From Treponema sp. UBA6367 (GTDB lineage: Bacteria > Spirochaetota > Spirochaetia > Treponematales > Treponemataceae): a DNA stretch of 64,000 nucleotides. A model generated the notes under the pieces. The model had not been told where the DNA came from. It saw only the letters and a program-made list of their open reading frames with translations, and did no database searches. Below, one piece after another: positions 29,176 to 37,575 of the stretch. The translations under genes and the position numbers were made by a program. Positions within the stretch are counted from its first letter, which is position 1. Each line of letters begins with the position of its first letter. The stretch is from NCBI GenBank assembly GCA_002437725.1, contig DJRF01000010.1, forward strand, positions 354,960-418,959, read 5' to 3'.

Positions 29176-30927
29176 TTAGATTCCAACAAAGTGAGAGGAA
29201 ACTTTTTCTTCTACATAAGAAATAAAATCTTCTATTTTCATAGTTTTTTGTTCAATTCCACTTGACTGTCTAAATCTTACAGTAACAGTTCCATCTTTTT
29301 GCTCATTTTCTCCAACTACAAGAATATAAGGAGTTTTATGTTCTTTTGTAATTACTTTAATTTTTTGCCTCATATTTTCGTCTGAAATATATGCTGTGGA
29401 ACGTATATCGTGAGCAAGAAGCTTTTCATTTACTTTTTTTGCGTAATCATCAAACTGATTAGAAACCGGAACAATAGCTGCTTGCTCAAAAGCTAACCAA
29501 GTAGGAAATGCTCCTGCAAAATTTTCTATAAGGATTCCCAAAAATCTTTCCATAGAACCTAAAACAGCTCTGTGAAGCATTACAGGATGATGTTTTTGAT
29601 TGTCAGAACCTATATAGGTTGCATCTAAACGTTCTGCAGATGGCAATTGGAAGTCTGCTTGAATAGTTCCGCATTGCCATTCTCTGCCGAGCGTGTCATA
29701 TAATTTAAATTCAAGCTTAGGACCGTAAAAAGCCCCTTCTCCAGGTTGAATTTCATATTCAAGACCAGCCTCGTGGCAAGCATCGGCAAGCGCTTTTTCT
29801 GCTCTCTGCCAAGTTTCAAGATCTCCTACATGGTCTTCTGGCATTGTTGAAAATTTTACAACAAGGTCATCAAATCCAAAGTCGTGGTAAACTCTTTTTA
29901 AGAGTTTGCAAAATTTTGCAACCTCAGAAGATACTTGTTCTTCTGTACAGATGATATGTGCATCGTCTTGAACAAAACCCCTTACTCTCATTATGCCGTG
30001 CAATGTTCCGCTAGGTTCGTTTCGTACATCGTGACCGAATTCTGCCAATCTTAATGGCAAATCTTTGTAAGAACGCTGTCTGCTTTTAAAAATTTCCAAA
30101 GCACCAGGACAATTCATTGGTTTTATAGCAAAGAGTCTTTTTTCAGATTCTGTTATGAACATATTTTTTTGATAGTGTCCCCAGTGACCAGAACGTTCCC
30201 AAAGACTTTGCGGCATGATTGCAGGAGTGTTAACTTCTTGATAACCATCGCGACGTATTTGTTGTCTCATGTAGTCTTGGATTATTGTGTATATAGTCCA
30301 ACCGTTTGGATGCCAGAAAATCTGCCCAGGGTCTTCTGCTTCAAGATGAAATAAATCCATCTCTATTCCAAGTTTTCTGTGATCGCGTTTTTCTGCTTCT
30401 GCAAGCATTGCAAGATATTCTTTTAGTTCGTTCGGTTTTGAAAAGCACAATGCATATACTCTAGTTAGCATTGTTTTTGAAGAATCGCCTCGCCAATATG
30501 CTCCTGCAATTTTAGTTAATTTAAATGATTGTCCATTGATTTCTTTTGTATTAGATACGTGTGGACCGCGGCACAAGTCTAAATATCCGTCTTGCTCATA
30601 AGTTGTTATAGCAGCATCTTTTGGAAGGTCGTTAATAAGTTCAATTTTATAAGGTTCATCGGCAAAAAGTTTTAAAGCTTCTTCTTTTGAAACTTCTTTT
30701 TTTACAAAATCGTGATTTCCTGCAATAATTTTGCGCATTTCTTTTTCTACAGCAGGAAAAGAATCTTCTGAAAATTTTACATCTTTTGGAAAATCAAAAT
30801 CATAGTAAAAGCCGTTTTCTATAGCAGGACCAATTGCAATTTTAGTTCCTGGAAATAAGTGTTTTATTGCTTCTGCCATTACGTGTGCACATGAGTGTCT
30901 GACAGTTTGTATATTTTCTTCGGACAT
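29176..30927 (-). CDS. thrS: Threonyl-tRNA synthetase (no TGS domain)
   Basis: A 583-residue class II synthetase. Editing domain: HSCAHVMAEAIKHLFPG at residue 10 and YLDLCRGPHV near 115. Catalytic core: WHPNGWTIYTIIQDYMR, SGHWGHY, MNCPGALEIF (Zn Cys), NEPSGTLHGIMRVRGFVQDDAHI (motif 2 and Zn His), and HRAVLGSMERFLGIL (motif 3). Anticodon domain from about 480 (IVPVSNQFDDYAKKV). The N-terminal TGS domain of most bacterial ThrS is absent; the protein starts straight at the editing domain, with RBS AGAGG before the ATG. Confidence 0.95.
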   Translation of the reverse strand: MSEENIQTVRHSCAHVMAEAIKHLFPGTKIAIGPAIENGFYYDFDFPKDVKFSEDSFPAVEKEMRKIIAGNHDFVKKEVSKEEALKLFADEPYKIELINDLPKDAAITTYEQDGYLDLCRGPHVSNTKEINGQSFKLTKIAGAYWRGDSSKTMLTRVYALCFSKPNELKEYLAMLAEAEKRDHRKLGIEMDLFHLEAEDPGQIFWHPNGWTIYTIIQDYMRQQIRRDGYQEVNTPAIMPQSLWERSGHWGHYQKNMFITESEKRLFAIKPMNCPGALEIFKSRQRSYKDLPLRLAEFGHDVRNEPSGTLHGIMRVRGFVQDDAHIICTEEQVSSEVAKFCKLLKRVYHDFGFDDLVVKFSTMPEDHVGDLETWQRAEKALADACHEAGLEYEIQPGEGAFYGPKLEFKLYDTLGREWQCGTIQADFQLPSAERLDATYIGSDNQKHHPVMLHRAVLGSMERFLGILIENFAGAFPTWLAFEQAAIVPVSNQFDDYAKKVNEKLLAHDIRSTAYISDENMRQKIKVITKEHKTPYILVVGENEQKDGTVTVRFRQSSGIEQKTMKIEDFISYVEEKVSSHFVGI

Positions 30928-30971
30928 TTTATTACCTCTTATAAACTAAAAATTATTTATAGCAGTAAATA

Positions 30972-31000
30972 ATTATAATACTTAAAACACTTGAGGTCAA
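30972..31000 (-). promoter_or_regulatory. Promoter of thrS
   Basis: Minus strand TTGACC (30995-31000), 17 nt, TATAAT (30972-30977), with a leader of about 38 nt. Too short for a T-box or similar leader. Confidence 0.72.
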
Positions 31001-31124
31001 CTTAAAGGATTGCGGTTTAATTTTTGATAACAAGTCGAGTTTTGTAGGTTTGTTGTATAAATGTCTTTTTGTTTAAAAAATATTTCGAGTTTCTGGAAGG
31101 GTAGTTTTATAAATAAAAAAAATC

Positions 31125-31153
31125 TTGACATTTGAGTTAACTGTGGTTATATT
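31125..31153 (+). promoter_or_regulatory. Promoter of ssrA
   Basis: TTGACA (31125-31130), 17 nt, TATATT (31148-31153), 11 nt before the mature 5' end. Confidence 0.75.
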
Positions 31154-31164
31154 TACTAACAAAA

Positions 31165-31534
31165 GGGGGTGTACCGGTTTCGACGGATGTGGGAATACTT
31201 TTACTGCATGTAGGTGTGAAGGCACCTTAAGCTGACAAAAAAAATAACTGCAAAACGTAGAGAAGAAGAAGTTTCTTCAAACGAACAGTTTGCTCTTGCT
31301 GCGTAAGCAGTGAGCACGGAACTTTAAGGGTGCTGTTCCTAACTTTTAAATGTTCTGACGCTAATAGGAACTTGATTCATATAGTTTCTGATTTATATGG
31401 ATGACCTTTTATCAGAATAAGGAAAAGACGCTTGTTATGCTGCTACCTTTTCCCGACAAATACCTCGCATAACTAAACATGTAGATGTATCTGGATTACA
31501 TATTCGGACGCGGGTTCAATTCCCGCCATCTCCA
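31165..31534 (+). ncRNA. ssrA: Transfer-messenger RNA
   Basis: Rescues stalled ribosomes. The 5' end GGGGGTGTACCGGTTTCGAC and 3' end GGGTTCAATTCCCGCCATCT then CCA are the tRNA-like half; GGGGGTG pairs with CATCTCC with two G-U pairs. The A at 31534 is the discriminator and the CCA is not encoded. One-piece form of about 370 nt. The tag frame 31250-31306 reads AKRREEEVSSNEQFALAA then stop; the ALAA end is normal for a degradation tag, while 18 residues with the charged KRREEE is long. Confidence 0.95.
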
Positions 31535-31543
31535 CTAGTGATA

Positions 31544-31642
31544 AAAAAGGCTATCTAATAAGTTTTACCGTAAATGTTACCAATTAATTTGGAATGGCTA
31601 CACCAAAAGTGTAGAGCAAGGTGCTTATTAGATAGCCTTTTT
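31544..31642. terminator. Bidirectional terminator after ssrA
   Basis: AAAAAGGCTATCTAATAAG (31544-31562) and its exact 19-nt complement (31624-31642), 61-nt loop. Serves ssrA and the converging rsbW-like gene. Confidence 0.85.
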
Positions 31643-31650
31643 ATTTTAGG

Positions 31651-32187
31651 TTAATGTGCTTTTGTGCCAAACTTTTTTAACATTGCAACAGCATTTCGTT
31701 TTCCATTGTAAACGAAACCTCCGTTCCAATATTCAAGTGCAGCAAACAAAGCGTTTCCTCCGTCTTGTGCATCAGATTCTTTTGTTCTAAAAGAAACATA
31801 GTTTGCTAACTGTTCATAATTTTGTTCATGAAGACAAGAAAGACGTTTTCTGTTAAATTCGTTCCATTTTTCTAAATCTTTAAAACCTTCACCTTCGTCT
31901 TGAACGATTACATGTGCATGAGTTGGGCTAAAAGAATACCATACTGTAACTTTTTTGTTTATATCACAGTGATTTCCGTGTTTTACCGCATTTTTAATAA
32001 CTTCACTTATTTGTTGTTCAAGAAGGTTTAATTCTTTTATTTCTGATGGTGCTGACTGTACAATTAAAAGAGTAAAATATCTAATCTGTCTAAAATCAGA
32101 AGGAAACTCTTTTTTTAGCATATTTGTTTTATCGAATAAAGGGTCATTGTCATCTGAGCGTAATTCTTTTATTGGCTGTTCGTCCAT
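31651..32187 (-). CDS. RsbW/SpoIIAB-like anti-sigma or switch kinase
   Basis: A 178-residue GHKL-type ATPase. EQQISEVIKNAVKHGNHCD (about 57-75) is the N box, VIVQDEGEGFKDLEKW the G1 box, and DGGNALFAALEY the later Gly-rich segment. It would phosphorylate the STAS protein encoded just upstream and bind a sigma factor or other partner. The C-terminus lengthens the family's usual 140-150 residues. It has its own promoter with a palindrome in the spacer. Confidence 0.82.
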   Translation of the reverse strand: MDEQPIKELRSDDNDPLFDKTNMLKKEFPSDFRQIRYFTLLIVQSAPSEIKELNLLEQQISEVIKNAVKHGNHCDINKKVTVWYSFSPTHAHVIVQDEGEGFKDLEKWNEFNRKRLSCLHEQNYEQLANYVSFRTKESDAQDGGNALFAALEYWNGGFVYNGKRNAVAMLKKFGTKAH

Positions 32188-32252
32188 TTTTATCTCCTAT
32201 TAAGAAGTCAATAATAAAATCTTACGTAATCATAATAAAATTATATTGACTT

Positions 32253-32282
32253 TTTATAGTTGTTTCACATTTTAGAAACAAC
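32253..32282 (-). promoter_or_regulatory. Promoter with palindromic spacer before the rsbW-like gene
   Basis: Minus strand TTGTTT (32276-32281), 17 nt, TATAAA (32253-32258). GTTGTTTC and GAAACAAC (32275-32282 and 32259-32266) form an 8-8-8 palindrome that overlaps the -35 and fills the spacer: a good operator candidate. Confidence 0.5.
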
Positions 32283-32289
32283 AGTTGAT

Positions 32290-32311
32290 GTAAAAGTCTG
32301 CAACGCAGACT
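32290..32311 (-). terminator. Terminator of the STAS gene
   Basis: Minus strand AGTCTGC, GTT loop, GCAGACT, then TTTAC (stem 32295-32311). Separates rsbV-like from rsbW-like transcription at least in part. Confidence 0.7.
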
Positions 32312-32318
32312 CTAGCGT

Positions 32319-32657
32319 TTATTCATTAACCATCAAGAGTGCTTCTTCAACGCTATTAGCAATAGGGAAATATCCCATAAGTTTTGTAAGTTCAATAACT
32401 TTTTTTACAGAACCATGAATGTTTGAAATTGCTAATTTTAGATTCATCTTTTTAATTGTAGAACAAATATAAATAAGTGCTCCGATTCCAGATGAGTCAA
32501 TGTAATCAACTTGTTCAAGATTTATAACGAAAATTTTTACATTCTTTTCAATCATTTTCATTACAAGTTCCTTGAGCTTATAGGAGTTGTAGAGATCCAT
32601 CTCACCGTTTACGTCGATTATGTAAACTTCTCCATTTTTACGTATTTTAAGTTCCAT
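32319..32657 (-). CDS. STAS anti-sigma factor antagonist (RsbV/SpoIIAA-like)
   Basis: A 112-residue STAS protein. NGEMDLYNSYKLKELV opens the fold and VDYIDSSGIGALIYI holds the phosphorylation site, by family comparison Ser56. Unphosphorylated it would bind the kinase and free its partner. Start RBS AAGGAG; 11 bp downstream of the phosphatase gene, so co-transcribed with it. Confidence 0.92.
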   Translation of the reverse strand: MELKIRKNGEVYIIDVNGEMDLYNSYKLKELVMKMIEKNVKIFVINLEQVDYIDSSGIGALIYICSTIKKMNLKLAISNIHGSVKKVIELTKLMGYFPIANSVEEALLMVNE

Positions 32658-32668
32658 ATTTAGGCTCC

Positions 32669-34333
32669 TTATCCCTGTATTTTGATTACCAGAAGACTCT
32701 GGTCATCATATTGCTGTGCATTTCCACAGAATTTTTTTACATTCTCTTTTACTTTTGAAGCAATGTCTTTTCCGTTTAACTTACAATTAGCTTTTATAAC
32801 TTTTGTAAGATTATCGAGCGAATATTGAACACCGCTTTCGTTTAGACATTCAAGTAAACCGTCTGTACAAGTAACTATTATATCACCTGCATTTAGGTTT
32901 ATGTCAATATTTTTATATTCAGTATTTTTATCAACACCTATAGGTTCGCAGTCAAGGGAAATCTTTTTAACAGAATCTTCTTTTGCACTGTATAGTATAA
33001 CAGGATTTATTCCAGATGTTGAAATTTGTGCTGTGTTTTCTATGCTATTATAGTTTATTAATGCAACGCTTGCAAAGTGATCCATGCTGTTCTTTTCTGA
33101 ACAAATAGCGTGATTTATCCATTCTATAAGCGTTGCGGCGCTCTGATTAGTATTTGAAACAAGTCTAATCATGGCTCTAATCATTATCATTATTACAAGG
33201 GAATTCATTCCTTTTCCTGCAACATCTGCCATTACAAAAGAAATTCTGTCCTTTCTGTATGGTATAATATCATAGTAGTCGCCACAAACATTCTCAGCAT
33301 TTACAGAATATTTTCCTATAGAAACTTTGTTTATAATAGGCATTTTTTCTGGAGTCATTGCTTTTTGATATTTTGAAGCAATGTCGCCTTCCTTTGTAAG
33401 TTCCATGTGTTCAGTGTAAGCAAGAAAACTGTTTAATGGCTGCAGGGCTGTTGAAAGAGCATCTGTAAGGCTGATTGCAGTTTCAAATTCTTCTTGAGAA
33501 AATGGCTGTGAACTAGGCTTTCGCGCAAGGCAAACAAGACCAATGGTTTCTTCGTTCTGTTTTATGGGTACAAAAATATAAGGACCGCATTTTAAGAAGT
33601 CTTCTGGTCCATTTTGAAATACTCGTTTGTCTTTTACAGAATCTTTTATATTTACAGGTTCGCCTTTTGTAAAAAGATCTCCAAATATGTTTCCTTCAAG
33701 CGTAAATTGAGAATATCTAAAGTTTGTTTCAATTCTTATAGGCTTATGCGGAAGGTCTTCTGGCAGTTTGTAAGGAGGAGGAAATACTCCTGTAACAGAT
33801 TTTACTGTAAGAATATTGTCAAATGCGTCTAAAACAAGAATGGCACAGCCGTCTGAAACCGTTTTTTCAACGACAAGCTTGTTGAAGTATTCAAGAAAAC
33901 TTCCTAAAGTATCTTCCGAGTTAAAGAACGAAGATGCCTTAATTGTAAGCTCTTTGTTTGCCTTTACAATTTTTTTGTATTTTGAATTTTCTTCTTGCAG
34001 CTGAATAACATCTGCTTCTTCTGGGGCAAGGTGTTCTTTTTTAGACTGATTTTTTTGCATTTCACGCTTTTTGGGGTCACTTAATGCCAGAACTAAGCAA
34101 TATGCAAGAAGAAACAGCTCTATTAAAATTAGAGCCAGCACAAGAATCATTATAGAATGAGAAAAATAAGTGTAAGCCATTCCACCTATAAAAATTAAGA
34201 GGGATGGAAACAAAATTACGCTTATTCTAGAAGTGTTTCTCAGCCGCGAAATTAAAAGAAACACAAAAATTAATAGACCTGCAGCAGCAGCGATGAGAAT
34301 AGGTACATTTACAAAAGAATCAATCGAATTCAA
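32669..34333 (-). CDS. Membrane PP2C phosphatase with GAF domain (RsbU-like)
   Basis: A 554-residue sensor phosphatase. Two or three N-terminal membrane helices (about 8-30 and 37-88), a GAF-like sensor (about 145-300, with GCAILVLDAFDNILTVKS and GPYIFVPIKQNEETIGLVCL) and a SpoIIE-type PP2C domain (about 330-554: VCGDYYDIIPYRKDRISFVM, DVAGKGMNSLVIMIMIRAM, GDIIVTCTDGLLE). It should dephosphorylate the STAS protein in response to a signal. First gene of the phosphatase/STAS unit. Confidence 0.88.
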   Translation of the reverse strand: MNSIDSFVNVPILIAAAAGLLIFVFLLISRLRNTSRISVILFPSLLIFIGGMAYTYFSHSIMILVLALILIELFLLAYCLVLALSDPKKREMQKNQSKKEHLAPEEADVIQLQEENSKYKKIVKANKELTIKASSFFNSEDTLGSFLEYFNKLVVEKTVSDGCAILVLDAFDNILTVKSVTGVFPPPYKLPEDLPHKPIRIETNFRYSQFTLEGNIFGDLFTKGEPVNIKDSVKDKRVFQNGPEDFLKCGPYIFVPIKQNEETIGLVCLARKPSSQPFSQEEFETAISLTDALSTALQPLNSFLAYTEHMELTKEGDIASKYQKAMTPEKMPIINKVSIGKYSVNAENVCGDYYDIIPYRKDRISFVMADVAGKGMNSLVIMIMIRAMIRLVSNTNQSAATLIEWINHAICSEKNSMDHFASVALINYNSIENTAQISTSGINPVILYSAKEDSVKKISLDCEPIGVDKNTEYKNIDINLNAGDIIVTCTDGLLECLNESGVQYSLDNLTKVIKANCKLNGKDIASKVKENVKKFCGNAQQYDDQSLLVIKIQG

Positions 34334-34429
34334 ATCAATCTCCTAGTAGACTTCAATATTCGTTTTCTATAAGTGTAGCATTGAAATATTGTGCCGTCAA
34401 GTTTTAGATTTTTTAAATTATCTGCAATT

Positions 34430-35347
34430 TTATTGATTTATATAACTTATTTCTTTTTTTAATATCATTTTTTTTATAAAATTTCTTACTCTTGTAAAAA
34501 AAGTTTTTTTGTGTTCTTTTTTTATATCTATTATAACTGTTTCTAGCGGTAAATCATCTCCAAACTTCTTTTTGAGCTCGTCATAATATCTTATAATCCA
34601 TACATATAAATCGCTTATAGTATTTTTTTTGAAGTAGCGCATTATATTATACTTTGAAATTGTATTTACGACAGGAAGGTAAACCGTATTAAACCAAGAA
34701 GTTATGGCTTCTTCCATAGAAATTTCATCTTTTTTATTCTGATTTATAAAGTATTTATGCGTTAAAATGTGTTCGTATATTGTATCATACTGGCCTGCAG
34801 TTGAAAAATCTAAGCACCAATAATCTGTTATATCGCCAAAATTTGTTTCAAAATAAAAATTTCTTTTTTCATAGTTAATTATCTGTTTTAACATTCCCTG
34901 AAGAGTTCTTACTGGATGAAGTTTTATTTCTGTTTGTAGAGAAGTAACTTCTGCATCTATGAATTCAACTCCTTTTGATTTAGCAACGCTCACCCGATGG
35001 TTGCCGTCGCGTACGAAATATAGCCCTGCAAGTTCATAGACTTTTATAGGTGGGAGAATTATGTCGTTTAATACAGCTTCGTCTACGTGTTCCCATCGTT
35101 CTTTTATGCTGGAATTCTTTGGAAAAAACTGATTGTCAAAATCTTTGTATCTACCTTCGCTGCCTATAATTTTTTCTATCGGTATAACTTTCATGCCTAC
35201 ATAAGTTTCGGTTTCTGTTTTTACCATTTTTTTTATGGTCTTTAACGAAATCATAGAGGCTTCTTCTGGATTTAGTAGATGAGTTATTTCGTTGAAAAGG
35301 GCTTTGTTTCTAGCCTTTGAAAAATCATTTTCTGCTTGCGATAACAT
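34430..35347 (-). CDS. ParB-like fold protein, probable regulator
   Basis: A 305-residue protein. Residues about 58-130 match the ParB/Srx-type fold: VIPIEKIIGSEGRYKDFDNQ, then LPPIKVYELAGLYFVRDGNH and RVSVAKSKG, the DGNHR motif being the signature. The rest is helical with aromatic-rich segments (WFNTVYLPVVNTISKYNIMR) and a basic tail. No HTH that I can define. First gene downstream of a phosphoesterase and a TPR gene on the same strand with 10-15 bp gaps. Function not known; nucleotide or DNA binding is a guess. Confidence 0.65.
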   Translation of the reverse strand: MLSQAENDFSKARNKALFNEITHLLNPEEASMISLKTIKKMVKTETETYVGMKVIPIEKIIGSEGRYKDFDNQFFPKNSSIKERWEHVDEAVLNDIILPPIKVYELAGLYFVRDGNHRVSVAKSKGVEFIDAEVTSLQTEIKLHPVRTLQGMLKQIINYEKRNFYFETNFGDITDYWCLDFSTAGQYDTIYEHILTHKYFINQNKKDEISMEEAITSWFNTVYLPVVNTISKYNIMRYFKKNTISDLYVWIIRYYDELKKKFGDDLPLETVIIDIKKEHKKTFFTRVRNFIKKMILKKEISYINQ

Positions 35348-35359
35348 TGTAGCTCCAAT

Positions 35360-36112
35360 TTATTGTTTTTGCTGGTTAAAATTGATTATGTAATGTGCAT
35401 AAGCATTTACAACTTGTGTTTCTTCATACTTTGAAACCCTTGCTTCTCTTTGGTCGTATAAGTGTATGTGTCCATGTACCATATAAGTGGGTTTAAATAC
35501 TCTTAAAAACCAGTTGAATGGTTTAAACCCGATATGACAAGGGTCTTCGTGGTCATGAATGTGCAAAGGAGTTGCGTGCGTTAAAAAAATGTCTAGGTAT
35601 CTCCCGTACATTATTTTATTTAAAATTAATCTTGGAATAAGTAAGAGCAGTTTTAATTGCATTTGACTATCGGTATATTGATTCATTCCGTTGTTGTATT
35701 TTCTAGAACCCGAAATTCCTGTTAATAAAAGCGGTGTAGGGCGACCTTTTTTATTATACACAACTAACTGCTGATTTTTTAAGTTTTTAAAACCTGCATA
35801 TATTGCTCCATGTTCGTGCTTTACATTTGTAGATTCGCACATTGTAGGAGGAATAATCCTTGTTTCCGTTGAAGTTATTCCGCTTGCAGGTAAAAAATTG
35901 TGTGATACTTTGTGATAGTAGCGAAATTCTTTTAAATCGTGATTTCCAAATATGAAATAGGTTGGCTTGTTAAATACTGAAACTATAAAATCTATGTAAT
36001 CCATCGGAAGGTCTCCAGCGCATAAAATAAGATCGATGTCTGGAAAATTTTTGCGAGCATTTTGATTGTAAATCAAAGGATCTATCTGATCCGATACACA
36101 TAGAATTTTCAT
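35360..36112 (-). CDS. Metallophosphoesterase
   Basis: A 250-residue calcineurin-like phosphoesterase. DLILCAGDLPMDYI, FIFGNHDLKEF, LTHATPLHIHDHED and YMVHGHIHLYD are the metal-binding blocks. The first block reads CVSDQIDP where most members have D-x-H, so the usual first His is missing. YHK and HEH near 80-110 could supply ligands. Middle of a three-gene unit. Substrate unknown. Confidence 0.82.
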   Translation of the reverse strand: MKILCVSDQIDPLIYNQNARKNFPDIDLILCAGDLPMDYIDFIVSVFNKPTYFIFGNHDLKEFRYYHKVSHNFLPASGITSTETRIIPPTMCESTNVKHEHGAIYAGFKNLKNQQLVVYNKKGRPTPLLLTGISGSRKYNNGMNQYTDSQMQLKLLLLIPRLILNKIMYGRYLDIFLTHATPLHIHDHEDPCHIGFKPFNWFLRVFKPTYMVHGHIHLYDQREARVSKYEETQVVNAYAHYIINFNQQKQ

Positions 36113-36121
36113 GTCTGTTCA

Positions 36122-37474
36122 CTAGAGATTTCCAAGAAGGCTTTCTAGCTTTTCTTTTCCTATAAGTTCAATAGGCCTGTTTTCCGCATATGAAAGAGCA
36201 GAGCGCGTAAAACCTGAGCTTGAAATAAAATACGCTTTTGTGCAGTTCATTGCTTTTGCTTTGTCGTGAGTTTCTCTTACAACAGAATCTTCTACAGGAT
36301 CTGGATCTCTATAGAATCTAAGCAAAAATGTCTGTTTTCGCATATTTCTCCAATCGCCATCCTTTGCGTCTGATGCTAAGATTTGGCAGCCAGACTTTTT
36401 TATTTCTGCCTGCTGCGATGAAAGTTTTAGAATCTTTAAAGAAAAGTTTTTGCAAAGTTCTAGAAATTCTGCATCAGAACAGGTAAGAAAGTCTTTTAGA
36501 TAATCATTTGATTGTAAATCTTTGTATTCTGAAAGTTTTGAAGCAACATCTCTGAATGAATGATTTTTTTTGTAGATTATTTCCCATTGTTCTATGGCTT
36601 TTTCTATTTTTCTGCTTTTTTCGTAGCAAGATGCTAAAAAATATCTTGCATAAATTGTGTCGTTTTTTGAATTGTCTTTGTCAATTTCAATCGCTCTTTG
36701 TAAATCTATTAAAGCGTTGTCCAAACGGTTTGCCATCATGTAGCAAGTTCCGCGTTCAATTAGGGCTTTTTGTTTGTATTCAGAATCTCTTTGGGCTTTG
36801 TCGAACGCTTTTACAGCACCTGCAAGGTCTTTTTCTTCCTTTAAAAGCTTTCCTAAATAGTAATAGCACGCATAAGTTTCTGGATTTAATCTTATTGCCA
36901 AATCAAGCTCTCGTTTTGCTTCTGCAGTCTGTTTTGACTGAAATAAAATGTATCCCAATGCGGCATGGGCTTTTGCGTTTTTAGGATCAAGAGCAACGCA
37001 CTTTTTATAAAATCCTAATGCCAAATCTTTCCTATTCATCTGTTCTGTTATTTTGCCGGCATTAAAAAATATTTCAGGATCGGTTGGATTCATTTTTGAA
37101 AGGAGTAAATATTCGTTCAGAGCTTCTTCTTTTTGATTGTAAGACATTAATAGGGCTGCGTATTCTTTTCTGAACGGAACTTCCGGCAAATTTGAATCAA
37201 ATAGAGCATTTTCATTTACATTTTTATATTCCATTAGGGCAAGCTCGCTGCGATTGTCTGCAAGGTAAGCTTTTCCTAAATAGTAGTGAACAGCATAATT
37301 GTGAGGTTCTTTTGTTAATATTTGTTTTGCAAGTTTTGCCGCTTGCTGATTTTTTCCTTGTTTTAGAAGTTTCTTTACGTTTTCAACTTTTTTTGGTGAT
37401 ACAATACTTTTGATTGCAATTATAAGTAGAGCGACCACGAATGTTGCTACCGCAGAAATAATTATGTAAATCAT
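36122..37474 (-). CDS. Membrane-anchored TPR protein with Mrr-like C-terminal domain
   Basis: A 450-residue protein: N-terminal membrane helix (IYIIISAVATFVVALLIIAI), six or more TPR units (about 35-300; for example HYYLGKAYLADNRSELALMEY and ALGYILFQSKQTAEAKRELD), then a domain at about 330-450 with SSQQAEIKKSGCQILASDA and CTKAYFISSSGFTRSALSYA. The latter resembles Mrr-type restriction endonuclease folds, where FxxxxGFTxxA is typical, but the DxxxK active site is not obvious. RBS ATAGGAG. Likely a membrane scaffold; nuclease activity doubtful. Confidence 0.75.
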   Translation of the reverse strand: MIYIIISAVATFVVALLIIAIKSIVSPKKVENVKKLLKQGKNQQAAKLAKQILTKEPHNYAVHYYLGKAYLADNRSELALMEYKNVNENALFDSNLPEVPFRKEYAALLMSYNQKEEALNEYLLLSKMNPTDPEIFFNAGKITEQMNRKDLALGFYKKCVALDPKNAKAHAALGYILFQSKQTAEAKRELDLAIRLNPETYACYYYLGKLLKEEKDLAGAVKAFDKAQRDSEYKQKALIERGTCYMMANRLDNALIDLQRAIEIDKDNSKNDTIYARYFLASCYEKSRKIEKAIEQWEIIYKKNHSFRDVASKLSEYKDLQSNDYLKDFLTCSDAEFLELCKNFSLKILKLSSQQAEIKKSGCQILASDAKDGDWRNMRKQTFLLRFYRDPDPVEDSVVRETHDKAKAMNCTKAYFISSSGFTRSALSYAENRPIELIGKEKLESLLGNL

Positions 37475-37575
37475 AATTGTTCATACTCCTATAGAAAACT
37501 AGTATATAGTAATTTTTTATACTAAACAAGAAGGTTATATTTTCAATCTAAAAATCTTGTGATAATATATTATGT

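Noticed and set aside
30928..31124. T-box or other riboswitch before thrS
   Set aside because: The thrS leader downstream of its promoter is only about 38 nt and shows no conserved element.
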